Assembly (NCBI GenBank): GCA_032622095.1
Contig: CP136068.1
Coordinates: forward strand, 47,796,443-47,860,442
DNA from: Siphonodentalium dalli
Lineage: Eukaryota > Mollusca > Scaphopoda > Gadilida > Siphonodentaliidae
DNA: 64,000 nucleotides
Reading direction: 5' to 3'
This document shows positions 1 to 11,174 of the stretch, piece by piece (position 1 is the stretch's first letter; every line of letters starts with the position of its first letter). Below the pieces are notes generated by a model. The model had not been told where the DNA came from. It was given only the letters and a program-made list of their open reading frames with translations, and searched no databases. The translations under genes and the position numbers were made by a program.

Positions 1-297
1 TGTCAAAGCGGATTATTAATTGTCCATCTGGTTTGATGTAAGCGACACGTGTCCAGTCAGATCACGACATTTGGCGGCTAAGGGCGTTGTCCTTTTCAGC
101 GGGTATATACTAGGAGAGCCAAGCTCTCGGACACTCGGGCAGAGACTCTTGTTCAGACACTCGACTCGAACGCATTAGCGAGAAGTCATGTTATTATATT
201 TTTCTCCGTGGCCGCCTGATGTGATGTTGTAAATATTTGTACAATAAAATTCATCAACGTGTTCCAGCTTAATGGTTAGAACCTGGGGAGTGCTACA
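1..297 (+). repeat. Possible LTR or LTR fragment
   Basis: The segment has an LTR-like layout: starts TGT at the window edge, a TATATAC box near 104, AATAAA near 243 and a possible TG...CA end at 297. No second copy is in the window, so a solo LTR, an element end, or chance cannot be separated. The stretch from here to exon 5 of gene B otherwise shows nothing recognised. Confidence 0.3.
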
Positions 298-727
298 ATA
301 ATAAAGATGCTATTATCATAATTATGTATAGTGATATGTGTCAACAGAAGGGACAGTGCAGCAATTATAGATTTAAAAATAAAGTCCGGTATATTTTTCG
401 TGTTGAAATGGGACATCTTCGTGAACCACCAGATTATATCAAATTACCAGAGGCTCCAACAATCTTCTCAATGCTAAGAACAACATAACAGATATAGATA
501 CTGATACATTCAGCTATTCACTATGTGCGTTAGTACTACGATGCGAGTATTCGTTGTACATCTATGATATGCGTGGTACATGTATTTGTGATGTGTTGCC
601 AAGAATCAACACAGATTTCATTTCCTCACAAAAGGAATTGGATTTTCGTTTTTTTTCATTGCGAAATAGGTATGGTTCAATTTCGATACAAATCCAAATA
701 TTGTTATCCAAAGAATCCGCATCTTAC

Positions 728-789
728 CTCGATGTCGGGAGGATCATTCGCCGCCATCGATTTGAAAGCGTCCAGAATGGACCGGTAAC
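728..789 (-). CDS. Gene B exon 5
   Basis: 62 bp, phase in 2 nt, out 0 (GAG|GTAAGA). It encodes [16 protein letters not shown] across the junction with exon 4, matching the conserved CRCTGYRPILDxFKxF. Acceptor AATTACAG. It is the last gene B exon I can identify; nothing further downstream to position 1 looks like the next segment. Confidence 0.92.
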
Positions 790-3700
790 CTGTAATTGAA
801 AACTAATGCTAACATCGCTTGTTTTAATTAATTTCAGCCATAGTAATTGCATAAGCATACCATTATCACCCTTTTCCGTCTTCTAGAAGAACCCAAAATC
901 AAGTTAGCATAATAATGTGTACAATATAGCGGTTGTGTACATATTTCCCCATGGATTGTGCGTGCATGTTTAGTGCACGGCAATGTGATTTTCCCAAAAG
1001 ACATAATGCAATTAATAAACAACCAAGTTTAAACCTGGTTTAAACCTACATTGATGTTCAAGCCAAACCGTATCTAAATGGGAGTATGTGGTTGTTCAGT
1101 GGATAGCAGACTCTACGGGATGAGCATCCAATCAAACTACCCAATTACCAGGCGGACCACAACAAGCCAGTAAAATGATTGCTGTCACGCCCTCAAGCAT
1201 CGAGAATAAGCACATGCACGCTCGTGTTAGAATGAATCAATTGTGACATGATAATACCATACGACTGCCACTCTCAACTTATGGACACGCCTCCAATCGA
1301 TAGTATACACATGCGCCCACGTAAACCACGGTTCAGAAAAGTATGATTGGTCATCTCAGGTCTGGCCTCCCTAAACAGGCTTTAGCTGGACCGTCGAATT
1401 GTATGGTATAGCTGGACCGTCGAATTGTATGGTTTAGCTGGACCGACTTATATGGTTTAGTTGCCGGTTTAAGGTTATAAAACCCAAAACAATATCGCAA
1501 TAGACAATATACTTATTCCCACAGACTTTACATTTAGGAATATCGCTTATACGTTTCCAATAAATATATGTTCGCTGTCGTAATTATCGAATTTAGCTGC
1601 GGCAGAACCCGGTGGTCTGCATTAGGCAAATACGACTAATTATTTCGACGATACAGATAAACTACAACTAAACCACTGCGCTGGCTGGACCATGTTTAAA
1701 CTAGAGACGAATGCGTCATTTGGACCTGCGGTCGCGGGTTTAAACCACGGATTTCACGTCAAACGGCGGTTTAAACCTAGAGGTTTGCGTAGACCATGCT
1801 TAAACCGGAGATGACGAATCCGGCCCATACGACTAGAGCTACATAACACTGTGATTAAGAGTCACTGCATTTGGAGACGAAATGTTTTCACATTCACGCA
1901 CGGGCGGATTAACGTTTAGAAGTATAGTTGTATTAACGTTTAGAAGTATAGCTGTATAAACCTTTAGCAGTATAGTTATAATATCCGTTAGAAGTATAGT
2001 TATATTATCCTTTAGAAGTATAGTTGTATTAACCTTTAGAAGTATAGTTGTATTAACATTTCAAAGCAAACGTCCACATATAAATCACCCTATAAATTGT
2101 ATTACGAATCTTGATTGTTCGATGTAGTCATCTCACAATTAGCTGTGAGCACCGAAATGAATTCCCTTACCTGTACAACGACAGATCTGCCCATCAAATG
2201 AGTCTTACCTGTACAACGACAAATCTGCCCATCAAATGAGTCTTCAACTTGTTGCTTCGTCAGCGATGGGTTCGCTTCTTTTAGCCTGAAAGACACATAT
2301 AGATACATTTTCGGCGTATCTTTATAATTTCAACCACACTGTTGCTATGAAATATAGACAGCACTGTATTGGCTGCTGTTCGCAAGTCAATTGACACGTC
2401 GCATGTATGGCATTGCAAGCATCTGGTGGAATAGACTGTTGTTTGGAAGGCTAGTTGGTATGTCGTATTTGGTATGTCGCCCACCGCCATGCCATATTAT
2501 ATATCCAACTTTCGCTGTTATATAACGAATATGACAACTGCGTTCGACATTAGCAAATATATAAGGCAGCTGTCATGTTAATAGAAAAACATTTTTTTTA
2601 AATAAAGTCCGTGACTAACATTTCGGCCTATTTGTGACAGGTAATCATGTCTGAATTTGGTGAAATGATTCAATTTTATGCTACATTTTAGGGTAAAAAT
2701 GAAACTTTTGGTGAAATATGAGAGAATTGTAGAAATCACCAGAACATGATGTGCAGTACAGCTGTTATGAGAGTAAGTTAACCTACGTATGCATGTACAT
2801 ATTCACCTTGACCAATGTTAGTAATTACATAATTATGATGATTTGTATACTTACGCATACATATTCATGACCTGTCCCGGCGTACAGTATCCACACTGGC
2901 TGCCGTTGTACTCCGCGATCTTCTGTTGTATCTCGTTGTACCCTTCCCTCTTGTTTCCCAATCCCTCAACTGTCGTGATTTCCCAACCATCGCAAGAGAA
3001 TAGAGGACAGAGGCACTGAAAATGAACACACATGTAACAAGATAAACCTAATTATGTCACAATGTACACCAGTCACTTCGAACAATGAACTACTACTCAT
3101 AAGAATTACGAATATGGTTCTAATTCACAAGAATTTGTGTTCTTTCTCTCAATTGTCTTTTTGTCATATCCGTATTTACGATTACGGATTCACGAAGCCA
3201 AACATATATGTATTTACTTAAATTTATATGAAATTCGTAGTGTAAAGTATATAATGTAGGTTGATTTAGAAGAGCCTCGGAGTAAATACTTAACTTCAAA
3301 GTTTAGACTGAAACAATATTTTTTTGGAAACAAATCCAAAAGAAGGAGGTGCATATTTATTATTAATTTGAAATATTGTGATAGTTGGAATTTAGTATCA
3401 CCAATTAAAAACGTCTACCCATATACGATGCTACTGCTATTAGTCATATTAAATAATGTGGTCTATATAACCGGGAGATGCAGGTGGATGATTAATGTTA
3501 AAACACCACCCGACAAAGACACGCTAGCCATGTCACTGTTCGTGATCAAATTTTTTTAATAAATTTGAAAACACTTTGTCCACTTACAGAATTCACGGCC
3601 ACTGTAGTGCTGCTCCCCACAATCGGATCTGGACGTTTAACGGCGACTACGCATGCGCCACAGCCACCAATCCTGCACATGTACTTAGTGCCAGTTGAAA

Positions 3701-4359
3701 CTCGGTTCTTCCGAAGGAAGTCATTTAGAGTTGTCGTCGAGCTGTATTCATTTCCCACTAAAAAGTTTTATACATGTACATGTGTGTATCAGGATAGATG
3801 TAATTGCATTACATCAGTTTACATCGGTTGCGAAAGGACGGAAATATCCTATCAATAATGTTTACATTGTATATACGTGTATGTCTACTTCTTATGCTAA
3901 AACATGAATAGGACAGGGGGTACGAAAACATGTTGTCCATTTTCAATAATCGTGTGTTAATGATAGCGTCAGTGTGTAGACCCAACCAAGCAGCAACGTT
4001 GGGGTAAAGTTGAGATGGACATCGCGACTTCGGAATTTCATTTATTTAAAGTCGTGGTGTTTGAAACTTGATATTCGACAGCGATCGAAGACCCGTTAAC
4101 TTACATACCAATCCTGGTTGCGTTATGCTTTCTGTGGCGAAAATACCATATATGGCAGACACAAGCCCTGAATTAATTGAATAAGTATCCAGTAAACTAC
4201 TCGTCCGCGTGGACTTCTTGGCATAGGTTGCCATGTATTTATTTGCATTCCTTGCATTTATTTGTAATTTTACCGCGCACCATGCATGGTTATGAAACAA
4301 ACAGAATGGGGCGTTTTGCACTCACCTGTGTATTTCTGTCCGTTAACCGAGAATGATGC
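728..4359 (-). CDS. Gene B: second aldehyde oxidase / xanthine dehydrogenase-like gene, 5' part (five exons seen)
   Basis: Five in-phase minus-strand exons encode the N-terminal 2Fe-2S ferredoxin domain and the helical [2Fe-2S]-binding domain of a molybdenum hydroxylase. All cluster cysteines are present: CRIGGCGAC plus a downstream CLC, QCGYC and ICRC. The remainder (FAD and Mo domains) lies left of position 1. The gene is in the same orientation as gene A and its visible start is 16.5 kb downstream of gene A's stop, so the two are tandem paralogues. Gene B cannot be compared directly with gene A because the visible parts do not overlap. No ATG is present in the first recognisable exon (see findings). 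Confidence 0.9.
1027..1825 (+). mobile_element. GTTTAAAC MITE-like element, 5'-truncated copy
   Basis: Shares GTTTAAACCTGGTTTAAACC at the left and GAGATGACGAATCCGGCC at the right with the complete copy at 40385-41196, plus scattered internal similarity (for example CAATCAAACTACCC). The outer left terminus present in the other copy is missing. An internal 30-bp unit (TTTAGCTGGACCGTCGAATT...) is tandemly repeated near 1381-1460. There is no coding potential. It lies in the fourth intron of gene B. Confidence 0.6.
1908..2066 (+). repeat. 24-bp tandem repeat, about 7 units
   Basis: Degenerate units of TTAACCTTTAGAAGTATAGT plus a few bases, read directly. It lies in the fourth intron of gene B, 100 bp from the duplicated exon 4 donor. 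Confidence 0.85.
2166..2241 (-). repeat. 38-bp tandem duplication spanning the exon 4 splice donor of gene B
   Basis: Two copies (2166-2203 and 2204-2241) that differ by a single base. Each includes the end of the coding segment (CGTTGTACAG) and GTAAG, so each ends in a donor. Use of the second donor adds 38 nt and changes the phase. Confidence 0.92.
2209..2285 (-). CDS. Gene B exon 4: ICRCTG motif
   Basis: 77 bp, phase in 1 nt, out 1 nt (ACA G|GTAAGA). It encodes [17 protein letters not shown] and then DGQICRCT, the second half of cluster II. The 3' end of the exon and its donor are duplicated in tandem (38-bp unit), giving a second potential donor at 2170/2171. Only the donor at 2208/2209 keeps phase with exon 5. 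The following intron (1419 bp) holds a 24-bp tandem repeat and a GTTTAAAC MITE-like copy. Confidence 0.94.
2855..3015 (-). CDS. Gene B exon 3: cluster I last Cys and start of cluster II
   Basis: 161 bp, phase 0 in, 2 nt out (TAT GC|GTAAGT). It encodes [20 protein letters not shown] and then [25 protein letters not shown] is the near-invariant first half of the second cluster motif. Acceptor ATTTTCAG. The following intron is 569 bp. Confidence 0.95.
3588..3757 (-). CDS. Gene B exon 2: first [2Fe-2S] cluster
   Basis: 170 bp, phase 1 in, 0 out (TCT|GTAAGT). It encodes [17 protein letters not shown] and then [15 protein letters not shown], carrying three of the four Cys of the plant-type ferredoxin cluster. 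The extra [11 protein letters not shown] spacing is normal for the family. Acceptor CTTTTTAG. The following 572-bp intron has nothing recognised. Confidence 0.94.
4326..4359 (-). CDS. Gene B first recognisable coding exon (5' limit uncertain)
   Basis: On the minus strand this reads [11 protein letters not shown] and then donor ACA G|GTGAGT; joined to the next exon it gives NGQKYTVGNEYSS, the usual start of the ferredoxin domain. The frame stays open upstream for about 45 codons to an in-frame TGA near 4490, but contains no ATG, so the start codon presumably comes from an upstream exon spliced in at an AG I could not place. The high coordinate given is the edge of clear homology only. The following intron is 568 bp. 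Confidence 0.72.
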
Positions 4360-5547
4360 TGTTGTTTTGAATGACGCTTTGATCCGAAATTTGAAGAAAT
4401 GGCCGCAGTTTTCACAGGTCGAAGCGTAGAGTTTATCCACTTGTGGCCGTGTGGATCTTGGCAGGTGGCTATGGATTAAACGGGAAATTCACTGAGATGA
4501 GTATTTAGCTCACCTGAGACGAAGTCTCCGGTGGAGCCTAAGTCATCACTCCTCGTCCATCGTCCGTCCGTCCGTCTGCCAGTCCGTATTTCCGTCCGTC
4601 CGTCAATAATCATCTTCTCCGTCAGAACTGTAAGACGGAACGGGTTCATATTTGGTGTGGATGTTCCCTAGGTGAATCACATTCAGATTTGTTCAAATGA
4701 AGTCATCATGTCAATTAGTTGAGAAAGCAGGGCCACAGCTCTATTCCTTCATAGTAATTCTTAGAACGACTTCTTTTCCAGAACTATAAGGTCGAATGGG
4801 TTCATATTTGGTGTGAATGTTCCCTAGGTTAACTCACATTCAGATTTGTTCAAATGAGGTCATCAGGTTGATCAGTTGAGAAACCAGGGTCATAACTCTT
4901 TCCCTCCATAGTAATTATTTTAAACATCTTCTTCCCAAATACCATCAGGCCAAATGGGTTCATATTTGGTATGAAGGATCCTTGTGTGACTGGGGTTCAG
5001 ATTTGTTCAAATAAAGTCACTGGGCAAATCTGGGCGGGGCCAGGGACATAACTCAAAAAAAGAAAATTTAGATTCAACTCTTTAACCAAAAAAGAAAAGA
5101 GATGATATATTATAAAATAAATAAATATTTAAAACAAAATGTGGAATTGTTTTTTTTATTAAAATATTAAAATAAAACTAAAAATATTTTATTTAACTCC
5201 ATGGTCAATTATATATATATATATATATACTTTAACATTTTTTGAAAATTGAAAAACTAATGCCATTACATTTATGAAGGTTGTGCCCCATGGCCCTTCA
5301 CTGAAGTTCACTGCTTCTGCCACCCTGGTCCCACAAATAAAATTTACTCAAATTCTTGACAGAGAATCATTAATAAGCAGCATTTACTTTGGCTGTAACT
5401 GTATGCTGGGTATGCCTACACTATCATGTCGAGTGAAATCTGACATTTTTATAAACATTACCTGGGGATCTGCTAGAAGTCATTAATTCCCAATCTATCA
5501 TGTATTGTTCAAATCCTTCAACAGGGCAAATAGCATGCCAGTCATTT

Positions 5548-5640
5548 GCAGAATGAAGTCCGCATAGGGTGAGGTTAGTGATGCTATCCCACACAGTGGG
5601 CTAGCATCACCAAACTCACCCTCTGGATACCTCATTCTGC
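5548..5640. mobile_element. 93-bp palindromic foldback MITE, copy 1
   Basis: Begins GCAGAATGAAG and ends CTCATTCTGC; the inner arms TAGGGTGAG...GTGATGCTA pair with TAGCATCAC...CTCACCCT around a short loop. Inserted within the molluscan repeat. Confidence 0.75.
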
Positions 5641-5841
5641 CTAGGCCTCATCTTCTGGGAAGTATCTATAGTATCAAATTAACATTGCTGTTAGTTACAT
5701 TTCCCTTCTAGGAAGTTTCTATATCCCCTAATTGTCAGAAGATAAAATTCATAATTGAGGTGCCCAATGGGTGTACATCACCAACTTCGACTGGGGAACT
5801 TCAATCTGATCCTATATCTGCCATAGCAGTTGAGGGCCTTA

Positions 5842-5933
5842 GCAGAATGAGGTTTCCATAGGGTGAATTTAGTGATGCTAGCCCGCTGTGCGGGATAGCG
5901 TCACTAAATTCACCCTCAGGGACCTCATTCTGC
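5842..5933. mobile_element. 92-bp palindromic foldback MITE, copy 2
   Basis: GCAGAATGAGG...CCTCATTCTGC with the same inner arms (TAGGGTGAATTTAGTGATGCTAGC / reverse). Nearly perfect hairpin with a GCTGTGC loop. A weaker third copy is at 34651-34744. Confidence 0.75.
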
Positions 5934-7162
5934 GAATGACAGACACACAATCACACTATTTAAAGGCTTGATTGTATAATACATTGTGTTGCTTGAGGCC
6001 AGGCACATACAATGTAGGAACAGACACGCTATTTGCAGGCTTGCTCCTTTGGTGATTGAAATTCAGATTTGTTCAATCAGGGTCACCGGGTCAAGTAGGT
6101 GCAAGGCCAGCTACATTACTCTTTCTCTCCATAGTAATTCATTATATGTCTTCTATGCAAGAATCAAATGGCCTATTTTGCTTATATTTGGTATGAAATT
6201 ACCTTGGTGACAGATTTGTGAATATGGGATCACAAAGTCAAATAAGGGCAGAGCCAGAGACTTAACTATTTCACTACATAGTAATTCTTAAAATATGTTT
6301 GCAAGAACTAGTTGGCTTATTTAGCATGGAATGTTCTTCTTTGACTGCAATTCAGATTTTTTTTAATGGGGTCACCTGGTCAAATAGGGGCCAAGCGAAT
6401 GACAGTTTCCCTCTTAATATGCTTTCTTCACAAGGACCACCAGGTCTATTTTACTGATATTTATGATATGTATGATGGGTTCTTTGGTATCTGGGATTCA
6501 AATTTATTTAGATGTGGTCACCAGGTTAAATAGGGTGGGACCAGGGACATAGCTATATGTCTCTATAGTAATTCTTAAATTGTCTTATCAAGTGAGGTTG
6601 GACTATTTAGCTTACATATAGTATGGAGGAAACAGGATGACCCTTTAGTGACAGAGATTCAGATTTGTTAAAATGAGTCAAGAAATGGCGGGGCTATGGG
6701 GAGTTAACACTTTTGTGTCTAATAAAATCATTGAAATAACAAATGCATTAAAACATCTACCTTGGAACCACCTGACTGATTAATCTGACATAGATGTATT
6801 GTGGTTTGGGTAAATGGATAATTGGGCTTCAAACATTTCTAAATGGTTTTAGAAAAAGGCGCTTGTGAGATTGGAAATTTCCAACAATTGAGAAAGTTTG
6901 AGGTGTCGGTTGTGAAATTCCAACCAAAGACTTGGGAGTCTGGAGCCCGGTCGGGAGGGGACTTGTTGAGCTGGGGAGGGGGTGATCAGTAGTGTACAGT
7001 TGGTAATTTCAAGGTGGATTTACACCAATCTACATACGTGAAGTCTCTCTAGCAACATATCCTGTTTAGATCTACTTCTTTTAAAGTGATTATGAAAAGT
7101 TCTGACTGTTGTGGTCTCCAGAGTCCCAGTCGTATCAGTCTTTGCAGTCAGGTGAGTGACCC

Positions 7163-7971
7163 CACAGTCATTGACTGTCTTGTTTCTTTCGGCACTCACT
7201 ACATTTTGTGACTAAGATTCATCTCGATCGAAACTTCTGTCTGTAAAATCATCATGACATGTCTGGTGCACTTACCACACGCGCTACTCTTATCGGTATT
7301 TGTTTTTTTTATTGTCAAATAATGAGCGGAAAGATGCATTACCTTCGTCTTAACTTGGTCCTATATATTTTACACATACGTTGTTAACTTGCGCTTGGGC
7401 TGAACTTTGCTCGATTAAGCTGTTGTACATGTAGTCTTTATAACCATGATACTAGCATACATATGCATATATTGCGTTGGAAAATACGAAATATCATCCG
7501 AGGTAATGACATTTTAGATTGATATACGTGGTTTGTACGTCAGTGATACAAATGGTAAACACTATTTAGTAGTTCTTTCAATCTACATAGATAACTGATA
7601 ACTACCATACAGATAAGTACAATAAACGTTTCAGAGAGGCGACAGCTCTAGATATTCTTCCCAAGGTCGCAACTTTTAAGCGACCGCTGAATAAACAAAT
7701 TGAACTGACACGAATGAATCAATCTCACATGTATCGAACAATAAGAAACAAAACAGGTATTTTCAGAACTATATGAACCTATGTATTCAAAAGTTTGAAG
7801 TTCGTAGTGTTCGCGACGAAAAACAAAATTAATGAAACAAACAAAAAATATAAGAAAGAAAGGATTTCCCTTCCGATTAATGAGCTCCGACTCTTCCGAT
7901 TTTCCACTATTTTCGCATATTTAGACTGCGGTACTTTGTACAAACAACGTTTTCAGATAATAAGTTATCAT
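7163..7971. other. Intergenic stretch, no feature seen
   Basis: AT-rich, stop-dense in all frames, no repeat structure recognised. Confidence 0.5.
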
Positions 7972-8592
7972 TTCTGCTAGCAAATCATATTTTCCAATAT
8001 CCCGAATGATTGCTAAATGTATATTTCCAAAACAATTGGGCATTTGAAATCATGTTGCAAAGATATTTCTCATTTACTAGTAGTTGGCAAATTGATTCAA
8101 TATGAGGATAAACTGCGATATTGGGAAGCTCCTTTAATTACATATGCATAATTTGAGTACATTTTAGTATGGGGATAATAGTTCAGTTGAGAGAAGTCGG
8201 TTTGAACACGTAAACATGACATGCGATTCAGATAATATTGTTGATGTATTTGACTATATCACATGCATATGTCGACAAAACATTAACTGTAGTCGTTCGT
8301 CGACATCAAACATTGCATCTAAAACATCAATTATCTTAACCACATGTCATGTTTATACGTGTTCCAACCGACTGCTCTCATCTAAACTAATATGCCCATA
8401 CTAAAATCTGCTCGAATTGTACAGCATGAAATTAAAGGGGCTTCACAATGTCCCAGTGTATCCTCCGTTTGAATCAATTTAACAACTAAATGAGGAATAT
8501 CTTGGCAACATTATTTCAAAGTCACAGTTGTATTGGACATATAGCTTTAGAAATAACTCGGGATATTGGAAACATTTGAATTGCTAGCAGAT
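7972..8592. mobile_element. 620-bp TIR element
   Basis: Long imperfect terminal inverted repeats: TCTGCTAGCAAATCATATTT at the left and its counterpart ending AATTGCTAGCAGA at the right. The arms (about 170 bp) share CCAATATCCC/GGGATATTGG and AAAGATATTTCTCATTTA. The centre has no coding capacity. The target duplication is not clear. Confidence 0.65.
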
Positions 8593-9769
8593 ATAATTTA
8601 TTGTGTGAAAATTCGACATGTTTCTAAAGGTACTTATATAGTACAATGTAATTAAACCATGTAATACATATTAACACCAATATTGTTTACATTCAAATTA
8701 TGTGAACGATGCACCTGTCCAGGGACTAAGGGTAAATGTGGCTACCAGCTTTATCACAAGTGATACTTATTGAAACCATAGAATTGCGCGTTTTGCCGAT
8801 AATTAGACAAATTTATAATTATTTTCTGCTAGAAAAAGAAATGTGGCGATGACGCTAACCACAAGATTAGTTAACCATGGGCCCATGTCATTGTGATTGC
8901 AAATTCACTCTTACATTATGAGAGAAACAGTTTGCAACTGAAGGAACGTCCACACCCTTGCAAAATGACAGCGTAATTTGACAGGTAATTGTTCCAAAGA
9001 GCTGTCATGTTAGGATTTGAATGACAAGCTGATTATAAATGGAAATTATAGCACTGTATTACGCCCACAGTGATACATGTATCTTTACGAATCATTTAAA
9101 GATATATTAATACAATTTAAATTTGTCTAAAATTAACCTTCAATATCTGGCATATCAATCATGCAATAACTCAAACAATTTCATTCCTCCCATCCGCGAT
9201 AATACAGTCGTACACACATATCACGTGTCTGTCAGTCTTACACAAGTGTCCAATAGATAGCCATCAATGAATACTTTCATGAACATTTACAATGCAATTA
9301 CGCCAGCGGTGTGAACGAAGCCTAAATGGCCCAGTAACTGCCATTATTATATATTTCGGTCATCATGAAAACAGAGAAATCACGATGACCATCATATATT
9401 ATACAAAAAACATTATTATTATTCACGGTGTCATATGATCACCGTAAACATACTTGTAATGGTTGTTTAGTGTATAATTATGTATTATAGGGTGTTGACA
9501 TTTTGTTCTGATTTAATAGTAACCATGATTATTGTGGCAGAGTATGTTGCTCCCCTGGTTTTCGGATATATTGTGTACTGTAACGTTTCAAGCGTTTGTT
9601 TTACACAAAGTGAAACTGGGTTGCTCTTAAATGAGTTTCCAGTGACTCAACAGTATGTTGATTTAGACTGTAAATGGAGCCTTAGAAAAACTTTAAAATA
9701 TATTTATGTTTATATGATGAATCACATATTTCGTTCCAAAAACTTAATGAGATAACGAATGACCTCGCG
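8593..9769. other. Intergenic stretch, little seen
   Basis: AT-rich and without gene-like frames. The short open frame at 9480-9755 on the plus strand has no recognised content, though it precedes the retroelement fragment and could be part of the same decayed element. Confidence 0.4.
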
Positions 9770-10015
9770 CTCTCAAATTTTAAATTTGATATTGTTGACA
9801 ATGAGAAACAATGCATGAATAAACTTAGAACGTGTCGGCTGTTGAAAAATAACAACACGATAGACCTGTACCAAATTCATGTGAAGAACGTTGAAATATG
9901 TTCGACGTTTACTAAATTCAGAGTAAGTAAACACAATAGTGAAGTCGAAGTGGGACGACATGTTCATTATACAATAAATTACGAGAAACATTCTTTGGCG
10001 AAATACAAACAATAA
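9770..10015 (+). pseudogene. Degenerate non-LTR retrotransposon ORF fragment
   Basis: One open frame reads NKLRTCRLLKNNNTID and then FTKFRVSKHNSEVEVGRH. From memory this resembles the KLRTYxLFK...FRLSSHxLxIExGRY segment found C-terminal to the reverse transcriptase of molluscan retroelements. The continuation (a CxxC-type finger) is absent and a stop follows. Upstream frames are broken. It is called a fossil fragment; a chance match cannot be excluded. Confidence 0.45.
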
Positions 10016-10464
10016 TTCCAGTTTTCGTTGCTATGAATCATGAGCAGAAGTTTATTTTCCTTAAAACATTGAGCAACTTGATATCTGCAAAGTGGTCAGT
10101 AACATGGTCCGGTGCTTTTTCAGGGAGTGACAGAAAATCGACTGGTAAACTTTGTATAATGCACTTTGTGTAATGCATATATATTGTATATGTATATGGC
10201 CCATGTGGTTGTATTATTTCTACCAAAAACATCTAACGACTGAACGGCGATAACAGTTACTCCCACAAACCCAAAACCAAACCCGAATCGTACATGCTAT
10301 ATAGATCAATTTGTAATATATTCCACAAATTGACAACGATATTGCATGATACATAATATGGGTGTTGCAATTAATGTGCCAATTGCCTTCTTTTCCAAAA
10401 CCGCTATCGATCGCGGTGTTAATTATCCTTTACGGACGCACGTTCTGATACACCGACAGTAGAC

Positions 10465-10873
10465 ACATTTCGCACAATAGAGACCTTTCGCACAATCACG
10501 AATACGATTACGGATATGGAAATATCGTGCCAGTATACGGCCAAATTCAATCTTTACGCACGGGGGTTCGTATGTGAGACGACATATACCCCATGCAGTT
10601 TAATTATGTGCAGATGTGTCAAGGATGTGCCACCGGTCATGTTTGGGGACGCTATTATAACATTATCCGTGTGGTGTATTACACACGGATAAGAACATGG
10701 GATTTGAAAGAGACACACATTACTTTTTTCCATCAAATATATGTGTAACTGAATATAGTGGGTATATGCCGTCTCTTCAATTAGCCACCGTAGGTAAATT
10801 GTGATGGTGTCAACATTATAAGGACAATATATCCTATCCGTAATCGTAATAGTGACTTTTGCGAAAGGTCTCT
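10465..10873. mobile_element. Approximately 410-bp TIR element
   Basis: AGAGACCTTTCGCACAATCA followed by CGAATACGATTACGGATA at the left pairs with TATCCGTAATCGTAATAGTG and GCGAAAGGTCTCT at the right: inverted repeats of about 40 bp. No coding potential. Confidence 0.65.
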
Positions 10874-11174
10874 AATAAACAACACCGGATAACAATTACG
10901 AATAGGGTACTACGTCACTATAATGTGTGTTCTTTACATTCCTTGTCGTTTTACCTATCCGTTGTTACGATTATGGTTTTGGATTTTCAACAAAACTCAC
11001 AAACATCATATAGTAATAAGTTCGCAATCTCAGCTCCTCAATGTGGGAAATGCCTCTGACATTATGTTCTTAAATTGTGATCGCTATGCATGTTCCCTTA
11101 ATTGTTATATATTGTTGGCAATCAATTTATTTGTTGCCAAGAGACACAAGAATCTTGCCAAACACAAAGCACTA

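Larger units (their letters stand above)
4503..7162. repeat. Molluscan interspersed repeat region (CGTCCGTC / TTCATATTTGG family)
   Basis: Starts TAGCTCACCTGAGACGAAGT and a CGTCCGTC-rich segment, then about a dozen degenerate units of roughly 175 bp with the recurring phrases GGGTTCATATTTGGT, CAGATTTGTTCAAAT and CCATAGTAATTCTTA; it ends near CAGTCAGGTGAGTGAC. Similar repeats are common in mollusc genomes as far as I recall; this was not checked. No long ORF. It lies directly upstream of gene B exon 1. Confidence 0.65.

Noticed and set aside
2171-2208. Extending gene B exon 4 to the second donor
   Set aside because: It would end in phase 0 and put exon 5 out of frame; the first donor gives [14 protein letters not shown].
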